The notes: generated from the sequence alone by a model not told the origin. A stretch of DNA of 21,887 nt from Paramacrobiotus richtersi (GCA_034698045.1 JAQGAU010001035.1:1-21887), one strand, 5' to 3'; positions 1 through 9,769 are shown, counted from the stretch's first letter. Made by a program: numbers and translations.

Positions 1-570
1 CGAAAGAATGTTTAGTCGACGGCTACGATTACTGTATCAGCACTTGCCTAGCGATCTCTTTTCCCAGAGTTTTGGGAGTTTTAGATCTTCAGTACTAAAA
101 TTCTTGTGAATTTTGTAGTATGAAATCGGACTTGGTATGTCCCACAACGGGGTTTGTCTGGTTACGAAATAAATACAAATAAATACAAATACAATACAAA
201 AACATTGCACATACATATGTAGAGGCATCACTGGTCGGATTCGGCCAGTTATGCGGCAATGTTCGTTTGCGCTTTCCTGCTTGTTCGGGCGAAAGCTAGA
301 CGCCAAACTTGCCGCCGGACGTTGGAAAACCGGCTGGTTCGGAACGCAGTTCCTATGAAAGTGACCTTCATTTTCGCTTATCTCATCAAAGCGTTGTGCT
401 GTGACACATGTGAGAAATTACTTTATGTATTTAGCCACTGGAATTTGATACCGCTTGTGCTTTCCGTACGATATTGCAAACCGCATCACTATTTTCCAAA
501 ATACGACATCAAGAATAATATTAACAATTTTGTGAACCAGATCATAGCAATCATTACGATTGCAGATTGA
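1..570. other. No recognised gene
   Basis: Open frames here are short (103 codons or fewer), lack recognisable domains and lack a convincing splice structure. A short direct repeat of AAATACAAAT-type units lies near 170-200. I see nothing else I can support. Confidence 0.5.
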
Positions 571-572
571 TA

Positions 573-1887
573 GATTGCATTAATTAATTTGAATGCCGTT
601 TTAATCTTGGAAGACCTTCGCTATTAGGAATCTCAACTTGCCATGCATTATCGTGGTTTCATTTGGATAGCCATTGAAAAGCTAACAAGTGCGTTGGCTT
701 GTGTGATAGTCGCAGCGTTGATTCAGGTTGTTTACGGCTTCCACGAGCAAGCCTGATTGCAGGCCATGTTTTTGACAAACCAGTCCCAGCTCCTTCCAGT
801 TGACCAACTTGTTTTCCTGTTTACTGCAAATAATTTGTTGCATTTGATCTTGGCTTGCCTAAATTCGACTCGGACTCAGTCTCAGCACGATCTGATTTTA
901 AGTGGTGCATCACCACTACATGCGTTCATACGTGTTCCATTCTGTTGCACTGCATAAATCTTGGAATATTTGCTTGTATATCAAACGGTTCCATCTAAGC
1001 TCCACTGCTTTGCAGTTGTCTTGTTAGTAATGTCGAAATACAGCAGCTTTGTACAGACTTGCCTTGGCAGTTCGCATTACCAAAATTGTTTTTATTTGGT
1101 TTGGTGATATTCTTTATAGCTGCAGAGTTCCAATCGACAATCATCACGTAGATTGCATTACTTCAGTTGGAATGCCGTTTCGATCTTGGAAGACGTTCGC
1201 TATTGGGATCTCCACTTGCCGTGCATTTTCATGGTATCAATTGGCTAGCCATTGAAAAGCTAACCAAGTGCTCCGGCTTGTGTGATATTCGCAGCGTTGG
1301 CCCAGTTTGTTTCCGGCTTCCTAGCGCTAGAATAATTTAAAGCCGTGTTTTGTATAAATCAGTCCCAGCTTATTGCACTTGATCAACTTGTTTTCCTGTT
1401 TACTGCAAATTATTTGTTGTATTTAATTGTGGCCTGCCTAAATTCGACTCGGACTCCGTCTCAGCACCGTCCGGTTTTAATTAAGTAGAGTACCACCACT
1501 ACATGCTTCATACGTGTTCCATTCTGGAGCACAGCATAAATCTTGGAATATTTGCTTGTATATCAAACGGTTTCATCTAAGCTCCACTTTTTTGCAGTTA
1601 TCTTGATAGTAAATGTTGAAATACAGCAGCTTTGCACAGACTTGCCTTGGCAGTTTACAAATACCCAGTTTGTTTTAATTTGGTTCATGCATTTTTATAG
1701 TATCAATTGGATAGCCATTGGAAAGTTTACAAGGTTCTCTGGCTTGTGTGATATTCGCAGCGTTGACCCAGGTTGTTCCCGGCTTCCTTGCGCTGCGCTA
1801 ATTTAAAGCGGTGTTTTTTACAAATCAGTCGCATTTCCTTGCAGTTGACCAACTTGTTTTCCTTTTTACTGCAAATCATTTGCTGAG
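573..1887. repeat. Tandem repeat, ~578 bp unit, about 2.3 copies
   Basis: Unit 1 begins GATTGCATTA at 573 and unit 2 begins with the same word at 1151, a 578 bp period. A third, partial unit starts near 1687 and matches unit 2 from 1221 onward; it ends near 1887. Shared landmarks in each copy include GCCATTGAAAAGCTAAC-like words (671, 1248, 1713), GGCTTGTGTGATA, CAACTTGTTTTCCT and ACTGCAAAT. Copies differ by many substitutions and small indels, so the duplication is old. No long frame is conserved through a whole unit. The minus strand of part of the unit gives similar short peptides in the copies (see findings), so a decayed gene fragment is possible. Confidence 0.85.
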
Positions 1888-2700
1888 TTTTGTCTCGCGC
1901 AAAACGAAAGTATGATCCAAATATAAAGTTGAACAAATCTACGCCTGCACTATCAGTACAGTAAAACTTGTGTATATTGATCACTCGCCGTTGCGGCGTT
2001 TTTGTTCATGTAGCAGTGTGTTCAATGTTCAAAATGTCCCCCCCCCCCCCCCACCTCCATCGGGGTAAGGTAAAACGTAGCCGCCGTCATATGCATATAC
2101 GTATTAAAAGGTGGGGTATCTGCGATGTTATTGCTGTACGGTATCCTGCCGGATATTTTCGAATTATAAGCAGAACTACAAGGTCGCAGCGAAACAGCCC
2201 AAACAACCAATTTACAATCTGCATACATATTCTGTTGTAATGAATACTGGTGTAAAATGTTGCATTAATAATGGACATTGCTGTTTTACGTGTTAACTGC
2301 GAGAAGTTCTGTGTATATTGAATTTTCGATATGCCGACACCTCTTCTCCTGGCAACCGCCAATTAGAAAATAACTATCTGTTGTAACGAAACTGCGGTAG
2401 GCGCAGATGATTTTGCGCAAAAATCAAGGATTCTGTGTTAAAAAAGGCACTTTTTCTGTGTTTGTTCAATTCACAGAGGGCGCTTTTACTGTGTCCGTGA
2501 CACGCAAAATGTTCAATGTACACCTTACAAAGGTGTTCAGTGTTTAAAGGGTCCCCCTTATATTGTTATAGTCTACGGGACGCGCCAGTTCAGTTGAATG
2601 CGTTCATTGTAGCAGCTTGTTCAGAGTACACGAGTGTTCAAAGTCACAGGTTTTACTGTAAACACGGAAATGCACAATAATGCTGCACCGAAACAGAAGC
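1888..2700. other. Non-coding stretch with a poly-C run
   Basis: A homopolymer of 15 C sits at 2038-2052. Around 2400-2560 there are several TGTGTT/TTCAGTGT-like words and TTTTGCGCAAAAAT-type short palindromes. The short ORFs on both strands overlap one another and show no domain. Confidence 0.5.
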
Positions 2701-2725
2701 TGAAATCCGTGCCAATCCGCGCACT

Positions 2726-2825
2726 CGGCCATTTCGCCACGGGACATCTCGCCGCGGGACCTTTTGCTCCGAGACATTCCGCCGCTCGGTGGTTTCATGG
2801 ATCGCGGCGAAATGTCGCGGCTGTT
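2726..2825. repeat. GC-rich 15-mer minisatellite, first cluster
   Basis: Four consecutive 15-nt units of the type GGGACATCTCGCCGC run from about 2729 to 2784. They are followed at 2800-2822 by the reverse-oriented word GCGGCGAAATGTC. The last forward unit and this word could form a stem with one mismatch. The local GC content is far above the surrounding sequence. Open frames through the cluster are products of the repeat rather than evidence of a gene. Confidence 0.7.
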
Positions 2826-2997
2826 TCGCCGCTTGATAATTCGTGTAAACCATGGAGCACTATCACCCTGTACAGTACCGTACTTTATTTGCCAAAACAT
2901 TGCAACATTATCCGGGCGAATAGCGCTCAGCTATACAGAAGCTACAGGTACAGCACTGTACAGTGCCTGAAAACATGAAAATATATTGCGGCCAGTT

Positions 2998-3085
2998 GTC
3001 CCGGCGGCGGGGGCGAGTTCGGCGAAATGTCTGCGGCGAACTGTGCCGCGGCGAGAAGTCCGGCGGCGAGATGTCACGGTGCCGA
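2998..3085. repeat. GC-rich 15-mer minisatellite, second cluster, opposite orientation
   Basis: Units of the type CGGCGAAATGTCTG, CGGCGAACTGTGCCG, CGGCGAGAAGTCCGG and CGGCGAGATGTCACGG follow each other. They are the reverse complement of the repeat at 2726-2784, so the two clusters form an inverted pair around about 170 bp. Confidence 0.7.
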
Positions 3086-3900
3086 AATCCGAATATCAGG
3101 AACCAGAATCTGAGCAGCTGAATATTGGAAGTGGTAGCTTCACAGATTGCACAACGGTACATTCCCTATAGATGACAGCGCACCCGGTCACCGTTTTGCG
3201 TGGGGGTTAGTTCCATGCACAAGGCAGGTCAATGTCATTGACCTCAGCCTTCGGCCTGGTACACAGTAAAAACGATAAAAGTTACATATCGTACACTTAG
3301 ATATCACTTGAGCTCCTCTTCCTGTGTGCGCACAATTACCGTTCAACAATAGCAACTACGCTTTACGACCGCAGAATGCAAGAAGCACTTTACGTTTTGG
3401 ATAGCAGACCTAGCTAGTGTTGAATATTGAGCAAACATCACGGTAGTGCATCAAAGTTCCGAGTAAATAAACGAGTAGTTCATCGTTTCACGGCTTCAGT
3501 TATTCGAAGTTCAGATCGGTTTTAATTCATACTACAAAATATGACTACGAGTCAACCGAAGTCAAGCTCTGTTTTCGTTTATTTCGGGAAACTTCCAATT
3601 GCATAACTGTGTAGGTTCCCGTTACATTCAAAGGTCTGGCAGGGCATACGAATCCATTCCAGTAAAACGTGCTCGAGCTGCTTCCTGTAGGTACACAGCT
3701 GAAGGTGTTCGGGAAGGAGCTTTATCCATGAAGAATTTCTCAAAGGCGGTGGCAAATGCCATCTACAAAAAGCCGGTTAGGATACGGAAAAACTTGATTT
3801 TTTGGCAGATTACACGCACAAAGACTAGACATTCAATACTGGCATGGTGCATTAATAACTTTGAAAATCTAAACTTTTTACGAAATAGTTTACTTACTGA
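3086..3900. other. No recognised gene
   Basis: Contains a strong imperfect hairpin at 3221-3251 (described separately) and a plus-strand 103-codon open frame at 3599-3910, rich in Arg, Lys and Ala in its middle. That ORF has no domain I recognise and its end runs into AT-rich sequence; it might be an exon but I cannot support a function. Confidence 0.4.
3221..3251. other. Hairpin / inverted AGGTCA element
   Basis: AGGTCAATG at 3226-3234, a single T, then CATTGACCT at 3236-3244 form a perfect 9 bp inverted repeat. AAGGC at 3221-3225 and GCCTT at 3247-3251 extend the stem across a 2-nt bulge. AGGTCA...TGACCT is also the half-site geometry bound by nuclear receptors, but a functional site is only a guess. 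Confidence 0.55.
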
Positions 3901-3901
3901 G

Positions 3902-4624
3902 CTACCATAGGTTTTTACTACACAGCAGCAATTGTACCGAAGCACGGCAACCCACGTACTTCTTAAACAGCGATTCCAGGGCAAAGCTATGATGGCCGCC
4001 AAGTTCCCGTAAAGCGGTTAGTTTCGAGTTCAGACTCTTCCGTTCGACTTCGGAAAGCTCCGGGCATAACTGTTCCAGCTGAGCTAGTAAATTTGTCGTC
4101 GCTTTCATGAAGTCGTGCGTTTTTTCATCAAGGTGAAGCAACATGTGGCTTGTTGGGATGCTGAACTTGTGATAATCACAAAACCGTTCAAATGGTGATG
4201 TGGTAAAAATCTGATCACACCCAATTTTGATGATCGAATTCCTTAACACAATGTGCTGAAAACTGTGGAAAAGCTCTTTTCTCAGAGTGTTTGTTTGATA
4301 GCAGTCAATAAAGTCATCCAGACCAACAAAATCATTTTGAAAAATAACCAAATAACGCAGTTTTTTGCCCTTGTAGTGCAAAATTTTTGCGACAACATGA
4401 ACACATCGCCACCAGTTTCCCGTTAAGTACAAAACATCTGTATTAACGTTCACGGATTTGCAGAGCACTTTAGCCGCCAATCGGAAAGAACCTTTGTATT
4501 CAGATGGGTCGGTATGTGAGAGAATCAGTTCTCTGCGTGCTGCAACGGATTCCAGATGCCCTTTCCATGACGTAGAAACCCTACAAAACAGAACTTCTGC
4601 AAACAGCAGATCGTCTCTTATCAT
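3902..4624 (-). CDS. Divergent FMR1-family-like N-terminal (Agenet/Tudor + KH0) protein
   Basis: A minus-strand frame of about 240 codons is open from an upstream TAA near 4670 to the stop at 3902; the first ATG is at 4624 (MIRDDLLF...). The middle contains NWWRCVHVVAKI followed by KLRYLVIF and GLDDFID, in the order of the second FMRP Tudor (CWWLAKV..., YVIEY...). Then comes ELFHSFQHIVL, comparable to FMRP DTFHKIKL, and a segment with spacing like KH0. This is known family architecture, matched by eye only. Tudor 1 is weak. No KH1, KH2 or RGG box follows. The frame may begin inside an exon, and a GTAAGT donor lies just past the stop, so the 3' end is uncertain. It lies on the same strand as the clearer relative at 7359-8324. 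It could instead be an unrelated Tudor-like protein. Confidence 0.4.
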   Translation of the reverse strand: MIRDDLLFAEVLFCRVSTSWKGHLESVAARRELILSHTDPSEYKGSFRLAAKVLCKSVNVNTDVLYLTGNWWRCVHVVAKILHYKGKKLRYLVIFQNDFVGLDDFIDCYQTNTLRKELFHSFQHIVLRNSIIKIGCDQIFTTSPFERFCDYHKFSIPTSHMLLHLDEKTHDFMKATTNLLAQLEQLCPELSEVERKSLNSKLTALRELGGHHSFALESLFKKYVGCRASVQLLLCSKNLW

Positions 4625-4886
4625 CACGATTCGGGTGCAATACACATTAGCATGTAACGCGTGGTCCGGTTATAATTGCCCTACCTTGAGACATCACACC
4701 ACCTAAACCAGTTTGCCGATTTAGATCTAATTTTATTTTTTTAAAGCCAAGCTATCCCAGCACAGACTGTGAAACGTTGAAAAGTGAACCTTCAACCCAG
4801 TCATCTTACTGGGTGTTTTCCCGAAAATCAACTGGAATTATACGATGGCCCGCGTATGGATCTGGAAAATTCTGTTCGCCGATTTT

Positions 4887-5093
4887 TCATCCATTTATTA
4901 GCAGCCTGATGGAATTTACATCAATAAAAAGCGCTTTCCCAACTTCACCTTGTATCATAATTTTCCCCAGTTTCTGTTTTGTTACACAAAAGCGCCTTCG
5001 AGTTAGCAGGGTCATTCGCTTTTCCCGTGGAAACCGGGTTGTAAGCGTTCCTTGTAGAATATTCTGGTGGAAAAAGTAAAACTTAAGCAGCAA
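4887..5093 (-). CDS. Possible 5' exon of the Tudor-like gene
   Basis: The minus-strand frame contains KLGKIMIQGEVGKALFIDVN followed by SIRLL, which resembles the last strands of a Tudor/Agenet domain (compare FMRP ...IPFHDVRFPP). Just downstream on the same strand, near 4790-4880 and interrupted by stops, is a plausible coding stretch containing DPYAGHRIIPVDFREN. Both lie immediately upstream of the 3902-4624 ORF, in the right order and orientation. Splice sites joining them were not resolved, and the similarity is weak. Confidence 0.22.
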   Translation of the reverse strand: MLLKFYFFHQNILQGTLTTRFPREKRMTLLTRRRFCVTKQKLGKIMIQGEVGKALFIDVNSIRLLING

Positions 5094-5099
5094 TGTCTA

Positions 5100-6530
5100 G
5101 TAACATCAAACCGATCAAAGAACACTCTTTTCTCTTTTAGAAATGGTCCGACTTGTGCCTGTTCGCTTTGTATTTAACCCGCGGCATCGAGGTCAAATAA
5201 TTCAGGAATTTCTTCTTTGAAAAAGTCCGATATCCATTAAATAAGAAACTGCTTACAACTAATATGCCGGTAGGAGATGGATTACTGTCTTTGTGCATAC
5301 CGGTATGTAGTGCATATGCACGCTTCTGCAGCGAACAAATGCAAAAAAGACATTTACGTAATATCGACTAAGTGTTTCAGTCTACACTCTACAGACAATT
5401 TTAGGATCATAATTTGTGGGTCATGAGAAAACGTAGAATTGACTGCGTAACGCTCTTATGAAGGCTAATGTGACTTATTTTGGAGAAAAAGAGTTCAAAA
5501 CGCAGGCAAAATGAAATATAAGCGGGCCACACGGTACATGCGTGTTCGACTAATAAGACGGTGAACAACGCTGGAGAAGTTCTTCAGCAGCTTTCTCGTC
5601 GTACTACCAAAACAGTAAACTAGCAGCACCAGTAGTAATAGACAATACTGTTTGCACCAATAGAATATATTATGTTCTAAGTGCCTTGAATTGCCGACCT
5701 TGAGGACACGATTGTGACGAAAGAACTGAACTGTTATTATTATCGTTATTTTACTATTACATTATCGCTCTACGGTAGGTAAACGGTAAACCCTTGTAGA
5801 AGTACAAGGACTTACAGTATAACAGGGCAAAATCCTGCTACTGGAAATTTTCGGATTCCCATATTTTATTGGTTTGCTTTAAAAATAAAGTACGGGACGT
5901 GGCGCCGAAGTTGTTTTAAAAAAATTGTGCGGAAAACCATTACTGTGTGCGCTGTCATTTTAACCCATTTACGCCTTGCGCAAAGTATCAGTCCACGCAT
6001 GGGAATCTTTTAGTCAGTGTAATCATTCGGCGGATACTTTTCCTCGTCAACCGACAAAACCGTCCAAAGAGCGACAATTCCGGTCCGGTGTCAGTTTTAC
6101 CCACCCGAAAGCTCGAGAATCCTCCGATCTCAAGAATCCTCCGACCACCAATTAACGTTCATCTGGACTATTTTGTCGAGGCAGTCGAGCCATGATTGGT
6201 CAGTTTCACCTGGGAGCTTGCTAGTCGCGTTTTCATCCGAACATTTGCACCACATATTCGGCTGCAGACGCATGCTTTTGCTCGTGAAGTTGCTTAGGAA
6301 ATATGGTTAATTGGTATCAACACACAATCCATACTACCTCCAGAGCTAGTATTCGATCATGATCAGAACTGACTCTACGCTTAGAACATCACAGAACCCA
6401 CAGTTTTCCATAAGTTTGACATTTCTTGCAGTATCCAACCCATTTCGATCTCAAGTGATTTTTTTATTTGATGGCTAAGTTCGGCCCACTTTTTCAACAA
6501 TCAACATAATCCATTTCAGAATAATCTTAT
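5100..6530. other. No recognised gene
   Basis: A perfect 7 bp hairpin CCTTGTA-GAAG-TACAAGG is at 5792-5809. A 15-nt word of the type CTCGAGAATCCTCCGA is repeated directly near 6111-6142 inside an 82-codon plus-strand ORF (5947-6195) of no recognisable family. Nothing else is supportable. Confidence 0.4.
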
Positions 6531-7240
6531 GGGGTGCGATTCACGTATAATAAGGACGTAACACGAAAAACCCGGCTTTTAACCTACCATGTAACGAATC
6601 TTGGGACTACCCCCATCTCTTAACTATACGTTACGTAATATTTATTATCGACCGAAGCGGAGCGAAGGTCCTCTATACTCAGCTCTAATGGATTTCGATG
6701 TGTGTCTGTCATTCGGTCGGTCATTATTATTATTTATTTATTATTTAATTTATTATTAATTATTTACTAATTATAATTTTTTGCTTTTATTTGTTTCTTT
6801 ATTTATTAATAGTAATATACTCGGACTAACAAGTAAGTAGCACTTCCTCCACCCGTGCTTGCAGACATCCTAGGGGCAAGCCCACTAATGTCAAATAACC
6901 ATAGTGCTGCCTTCACCGACCTGTGGTCACACAAATTACTAAAGAAAATCAATATTTTTTACTCAGATTTTTTGAATTAGTCAATGCCGGTTTTTGACTC
7001 ACACTTCGTATTTTTTCAAGTATCTAGCTGGTTTGTTGAGTAAGTCTATAATAAATTTTTTTGTTTCTGCAACTTGTTTTTCCCTATGTACAGTACGTGC
7101 TTCCTTCGCTTTGGTCATTCAGTGCCCGCAACCAGCGAGTGCACTTTCCTAGTTTTATACAGTGAGCGCCTACCTACCCATCCCTCCTTGTAATGATTTT
7201 CCGACATTACCCGCCCGTTACGTAATAGTTGAATCGCCCC
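6531..7240. mobile_element. Candidate non-autonomous DNA transposon with imperfect TIRs
   Basis: The left end reads GGGGTGCGATTCACGTAT with GGACGTAAC further in. The reverse complement of the right end reads AGGGGCGATTCAACTATT then ACGTAACG. The shared core GCGATTCA plus ACGTAAC, facing inward at both ends, fits degenerate terminal inverted repeats. An extra TTACGTAAT word occurs near 6634, so a shorter element ending there is an alternative. An AT-rich tract of TTATTA-type words occupies 6720-6830. No transposase frame and no clear target-site duplication are visible. Confidence 0.35.
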
Positions 7241-7358
7241 TGGTGAAACTAGCTAATAGCAACTGGCGAATTCAATAACGGTAAGACTAAAATTTTGCCA
7301 AAGTATATATACATGATATACAGTATAGGTCGCTAGCCTCGATGTTCCATGCCATACT

Positions 7359-8324
7359 TTACCTTTTATGGGCTTCTTTGTCGTAAACATCCAGATGGGT
7401 AAAGATACTCGCTATTAAAACCTGCGCCAGACAACCGAAAGTAACTGAGTCAGGACTCCGTCCATTTTCACCAACAAGTTCGGCGTAATCACAGATCCCA
7501 TGTACAATGTCAATCAGTTGGCATTCCACCTGCAAAGGCTGGATATCAAACAGCCATTTCTCTATAAACTTATCATCGTCACAGTGCTGCTTCAGCGTCA
7601 GTGCGAGGTCGCGGATGGCATACTCGGCTGGCATGTACGCATGTAGATCAGCGCGGAACATTACGGTGACGTTTTGTGCATCATCGGCCGCTGAACTAAT
7701 AAACACCGTATTAGTGTACCAGATCCATCTAGCGCTAAACGCTAGTAGTTGGGAATTAAGAGATCGAAGTCTGGCCATTGCATGCGTCGCTGAATGAAGG
7801 CTGCTGCCTGTACGCCCTGCTTCCAACGTGATTTTCGTTTTTTGAAAAGTTTCCTTTCCTAGCTGCTGGAACGGCTTTCTGAAGCGCAAGCGCTGTCCTG
7901 TTCGACAATGACAGTCGTCCACTAGTATTCGAGTCATCGTTTGTGCCGTGTAATCCAAGCAAATCTCGACAACGGCAAGCTGCCATTCACACTCAACAAG
8001 TTTTAGTGGATGTAGTTCTATAACATTGGCAGGATACCATCTATGAAGCATTGGATCATCGGTTGATATCTGAAGCAGAACCTCGACATCTCTGTTCAGA
8101 TTTCCTTGGATTACTGGTTCATGGTGCGTTTCCGGAACTGCTCGCACTCGAGAAAAGGGTAGTCTTCTGCATCCAAATTGTTTGGAAAATGTTTCTATAA
8201 GCAGTTCGTCGGAAGAGCAGTCTACAACGTATCCTCTGGTATACAACCCATCATCTTCCAAAACTTCGACCATAAATTCGCATCTCAGTACAGACGGTAC
8301 AACATTGCCTATTTGAAATTCCAT
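7359..8324 (-). CDS. FMR1-like protein, tandem Agenet/Tudor plus KH0 region
   Basis: An intronless 321-codon minus-strand ORF begins at ATG 8324 and ends at 7359. Known FMRP N-termini have two Tudor/Agenet folds and a KH0 domain that bind methylated protein partners, with KH1/KH2 and RGG following. Here Tudor 1 (about residues 17-67) shows FMVEVLEDDGLYTRGYVVD and LPFSRVRAVP, matching FMRP VEV...YKAFVKDV and IPFHDVRFPP. Tudor 2 (about 78-140) has DVEVLL, then RWYPANVIEL. KETFQKTKITLE matches KDTFHKIKLDVP, and LLAFSARW...FISSAADDAQNVTVMFRADLHAYM follows the KH0 pattern at about 185-235. The last ~90 residues do not resemble KH1. A GTAAAG donor overlaps the stop codon, so a spliced downstream exon is possible. 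Likely a divergent FMR1 paralogue lacking RNA-binding KH domains. Confidence 0.6.
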   Translation of the reverse strand: MEFQIGNVVPSVLRCEFMVEVLEDDGLYTRGYVVDCSSDELLIETFSKQFGCRRLPFSRVRAVPETHHEPVIQGNLNRDVEVLLQISTDDPMLHRWYPANVIELHPLKLVECEWQLAVVEICLDYTAQTMTRILVDDCHCRTGQRLRFRKPFQQLGKETFQKTKITLEAGRTGSSLHSATHAMARLRSLNSQLLAFSARWIWYTNTVFISSAADDAQNVTVMFRADLHAYMPAEYAIRDLALTLKQHCDDDKFIEKWLFDIQPLQVECQLIDIVHGICDYAELVGENGRSPDSVTFGCLAQVLIASIFTHLDVYDKEAHKR

Positions 8325-9141
8325 TGCGCAGCCTGGAGAAGGAAAAATAATCTGTCTTTTCCATGAATCAAAAAACCGGCTTTACGAACACCAAGAAGTG
8401 TGACTTTACAGCAAATGCACAAGCAGCAATACGCCTCTTCTAAATAATTACGCAGCAGAAGAATAAAGATTAAATCAATATGAGTGGGAGTACAGTGACC
8501 GTCATGGCAACTCGTACAGATACGAATACGCTCCGGTGCAGTTGCAGACCGAGAAAATCCTTAAAACTTCACCAGGTTTGTAGAACATAGCAACGTTTGT
8601 AATATAGCAAAAGCACCATTGCCGTAGCTGATCGTATTCCAGGATACGTTCAGTGTCCCAGAGATTTGCTCGAAATATTAGGCGGACCATAGTTGTTCGA
8701 AACCTTTCTTCAGTGCAGGCCACACCAATAATGCATGATAAACACTGTTTGCCAAACAGTCTGAATAAATCTCATACGCTAAAAATTTGGGTGGGCGTCC
8801 AAATAGAGCGGGAGTAAATTTCTAAAGACACGTACAAAAAGCACGTTGTTCTGGGGTTCCTCTACTTTTTATAATATTATGCAATATATGTAAAACGTTG
8901 AGAAGGATGAAGAGACTCTTCTTGTAAAGATTCTGGGATATAGCTCAGCACAGAAATGTGATCGAAGATTTTCACGACCAGTTACCTAGTATTATTACGT
9001 CTGTTCGCTTGACTCTAAACTCTTCGAACGCGACCGACCCGATCAGCGCTGCAGGCTTGCCAGGTTGGCTAAATACGCAAATTGTAGGCTATACAACGGT
9101 TTTGGTCTTTTGGCATACGGCTCACTCGTACGTTCAACCGC
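8325..9141. other. Unresolved region with short open frames
   Basis: A 73-codon minus-strand ORF (8502-8723) and a 74-codon plus-strand ORF (8958-9182) are the longest frames. The latter contains N-glycosylation-like NSS/NAT sequons but no recognisable domain. Either could be an exon; neither is supported by paired splice sites I could follow. Confidence 0.35.
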
Positions 9142-9519
9142 ATGAGATTTATCCCGTGCTTCGTAAAGAGAGGAGCCGATAAAACCCTTGTGCTTCAGCA
9201 TCTGTATATTTATGGATATGCCAAGTTGCCAACCGCGTCGTGGATTGTATGTTTTACAGCAGCTGATGCGCCACAGCCCATGCCGGACAGGGCGATGCTA
9301 TACAGTTATCGATCTGCCTTGTTCAACATCCTGTCTGCATGTGCACAAAGAAAACGGGCATACCAAATCAAGAGCATATTCATTCCCACATGTGGGGCTG
9401 AATATGCTCCTGGACAAATCCTGAACGTACAGTACCCAATCGATTATGGGTCTGCGGCGTCCGTTATCATAAGTCTCTGTCGCAGATCGCAGATTCTTTG
9501 GGGGTTCAGGCCGGTGTAA
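9142..9519 (+). CDS. Macro-domain-like fragment (tentative)
   Basis: A 125-codon plus-strand ORF. A central segment reads DAPQPMPDRAMLYSYRSALF, then a helix-like stretch, then IKSIFIPTCGAEYAPGQ. The order (hydrophobic strand, proline-rich turn, helix of the RAALLAA kind, then S-I-x-x-P-x-x-G-x-x) resembles the C-terminal half of macro (Appr-1''-P binding) domains. The N-terminal substrate-binding motifs are not visible, so this would be a partial gene or one exon. A GTTTTACAG acceptor-like site sits at about 9250-9258. A near-perfect 38-nt palindrome overlaps the IPTCGAEYAP codons, which raises the alternative that this is not coding. Confidence 0.25.
   Translation: MRFIPCFVKRGADKTLVLQHLYIYGYAKLPTASWIVCFTAADAPQPMPDRAMLYSYRSALFNILSACAQRKRAYQIKSIFIPTCGAEYAPGQILNVQYPIDYGSAASVIISLCRRSQILWGFRPV
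9372..9409. other. 38-nt near-perfect palindrome
   Basis: GAGCATATTCA (9372-9382) pairs with TGAATATGCTC (9399-9409), and CCCACATGTGGG (9385-9396) is itself a perfect palindrome. Only the TT/GC positions in between fail to pair fully. It could extrude as a cruciform or fold as an RNA hairpin. Confidence 0.8.
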
Positions 9520-9769
9520 GTCATGCGGGGCAGCCGGACAGGCCATGAGCTGCACAAATACGTTGCTGTTGTTCGTGGAATTTATTTCATTGAATATAGA
9601 AGTGTGTCTGTAGTTCATGGTCCATGTGTTTGCTAATGGTTAATTACTAATGTTCAAATAATGATCACGTTTGTTTTTTTAATGTCTGATACTGCAGCTT
9701 TGTAGCTTTCATGAGCGTTGCCATTGTTTAGGACTGAATAAATTATCTTTTACGCCTAATATACTGTAA
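9520..9769. other. No recognised gene
   Basis: AT-rich spacer between the macro-like ORF and the MITE. An AATAAA-type word is present (GAATAAATTATC near 9737), a weak polyadenylation signal candidate. Confidence 0.4.

Noticed and set aside
2038..2052. C15 run as a functional element
   Set aside because: A homopolymer with no supporting context; lengths of such runs are also prone to sequencing error.
2604..2978. Overlapping ORFs on both strands rich in Arg, His and Ala
   Set aside because: They are generated by the GC-rich 15-mer repeat and occur in several frames at once.
9298..9618. 106-codon minus-strand ORF
   Set aside because: Opposite-strand shadow of the macro-like frame and of the palindrome; no recognisable family.
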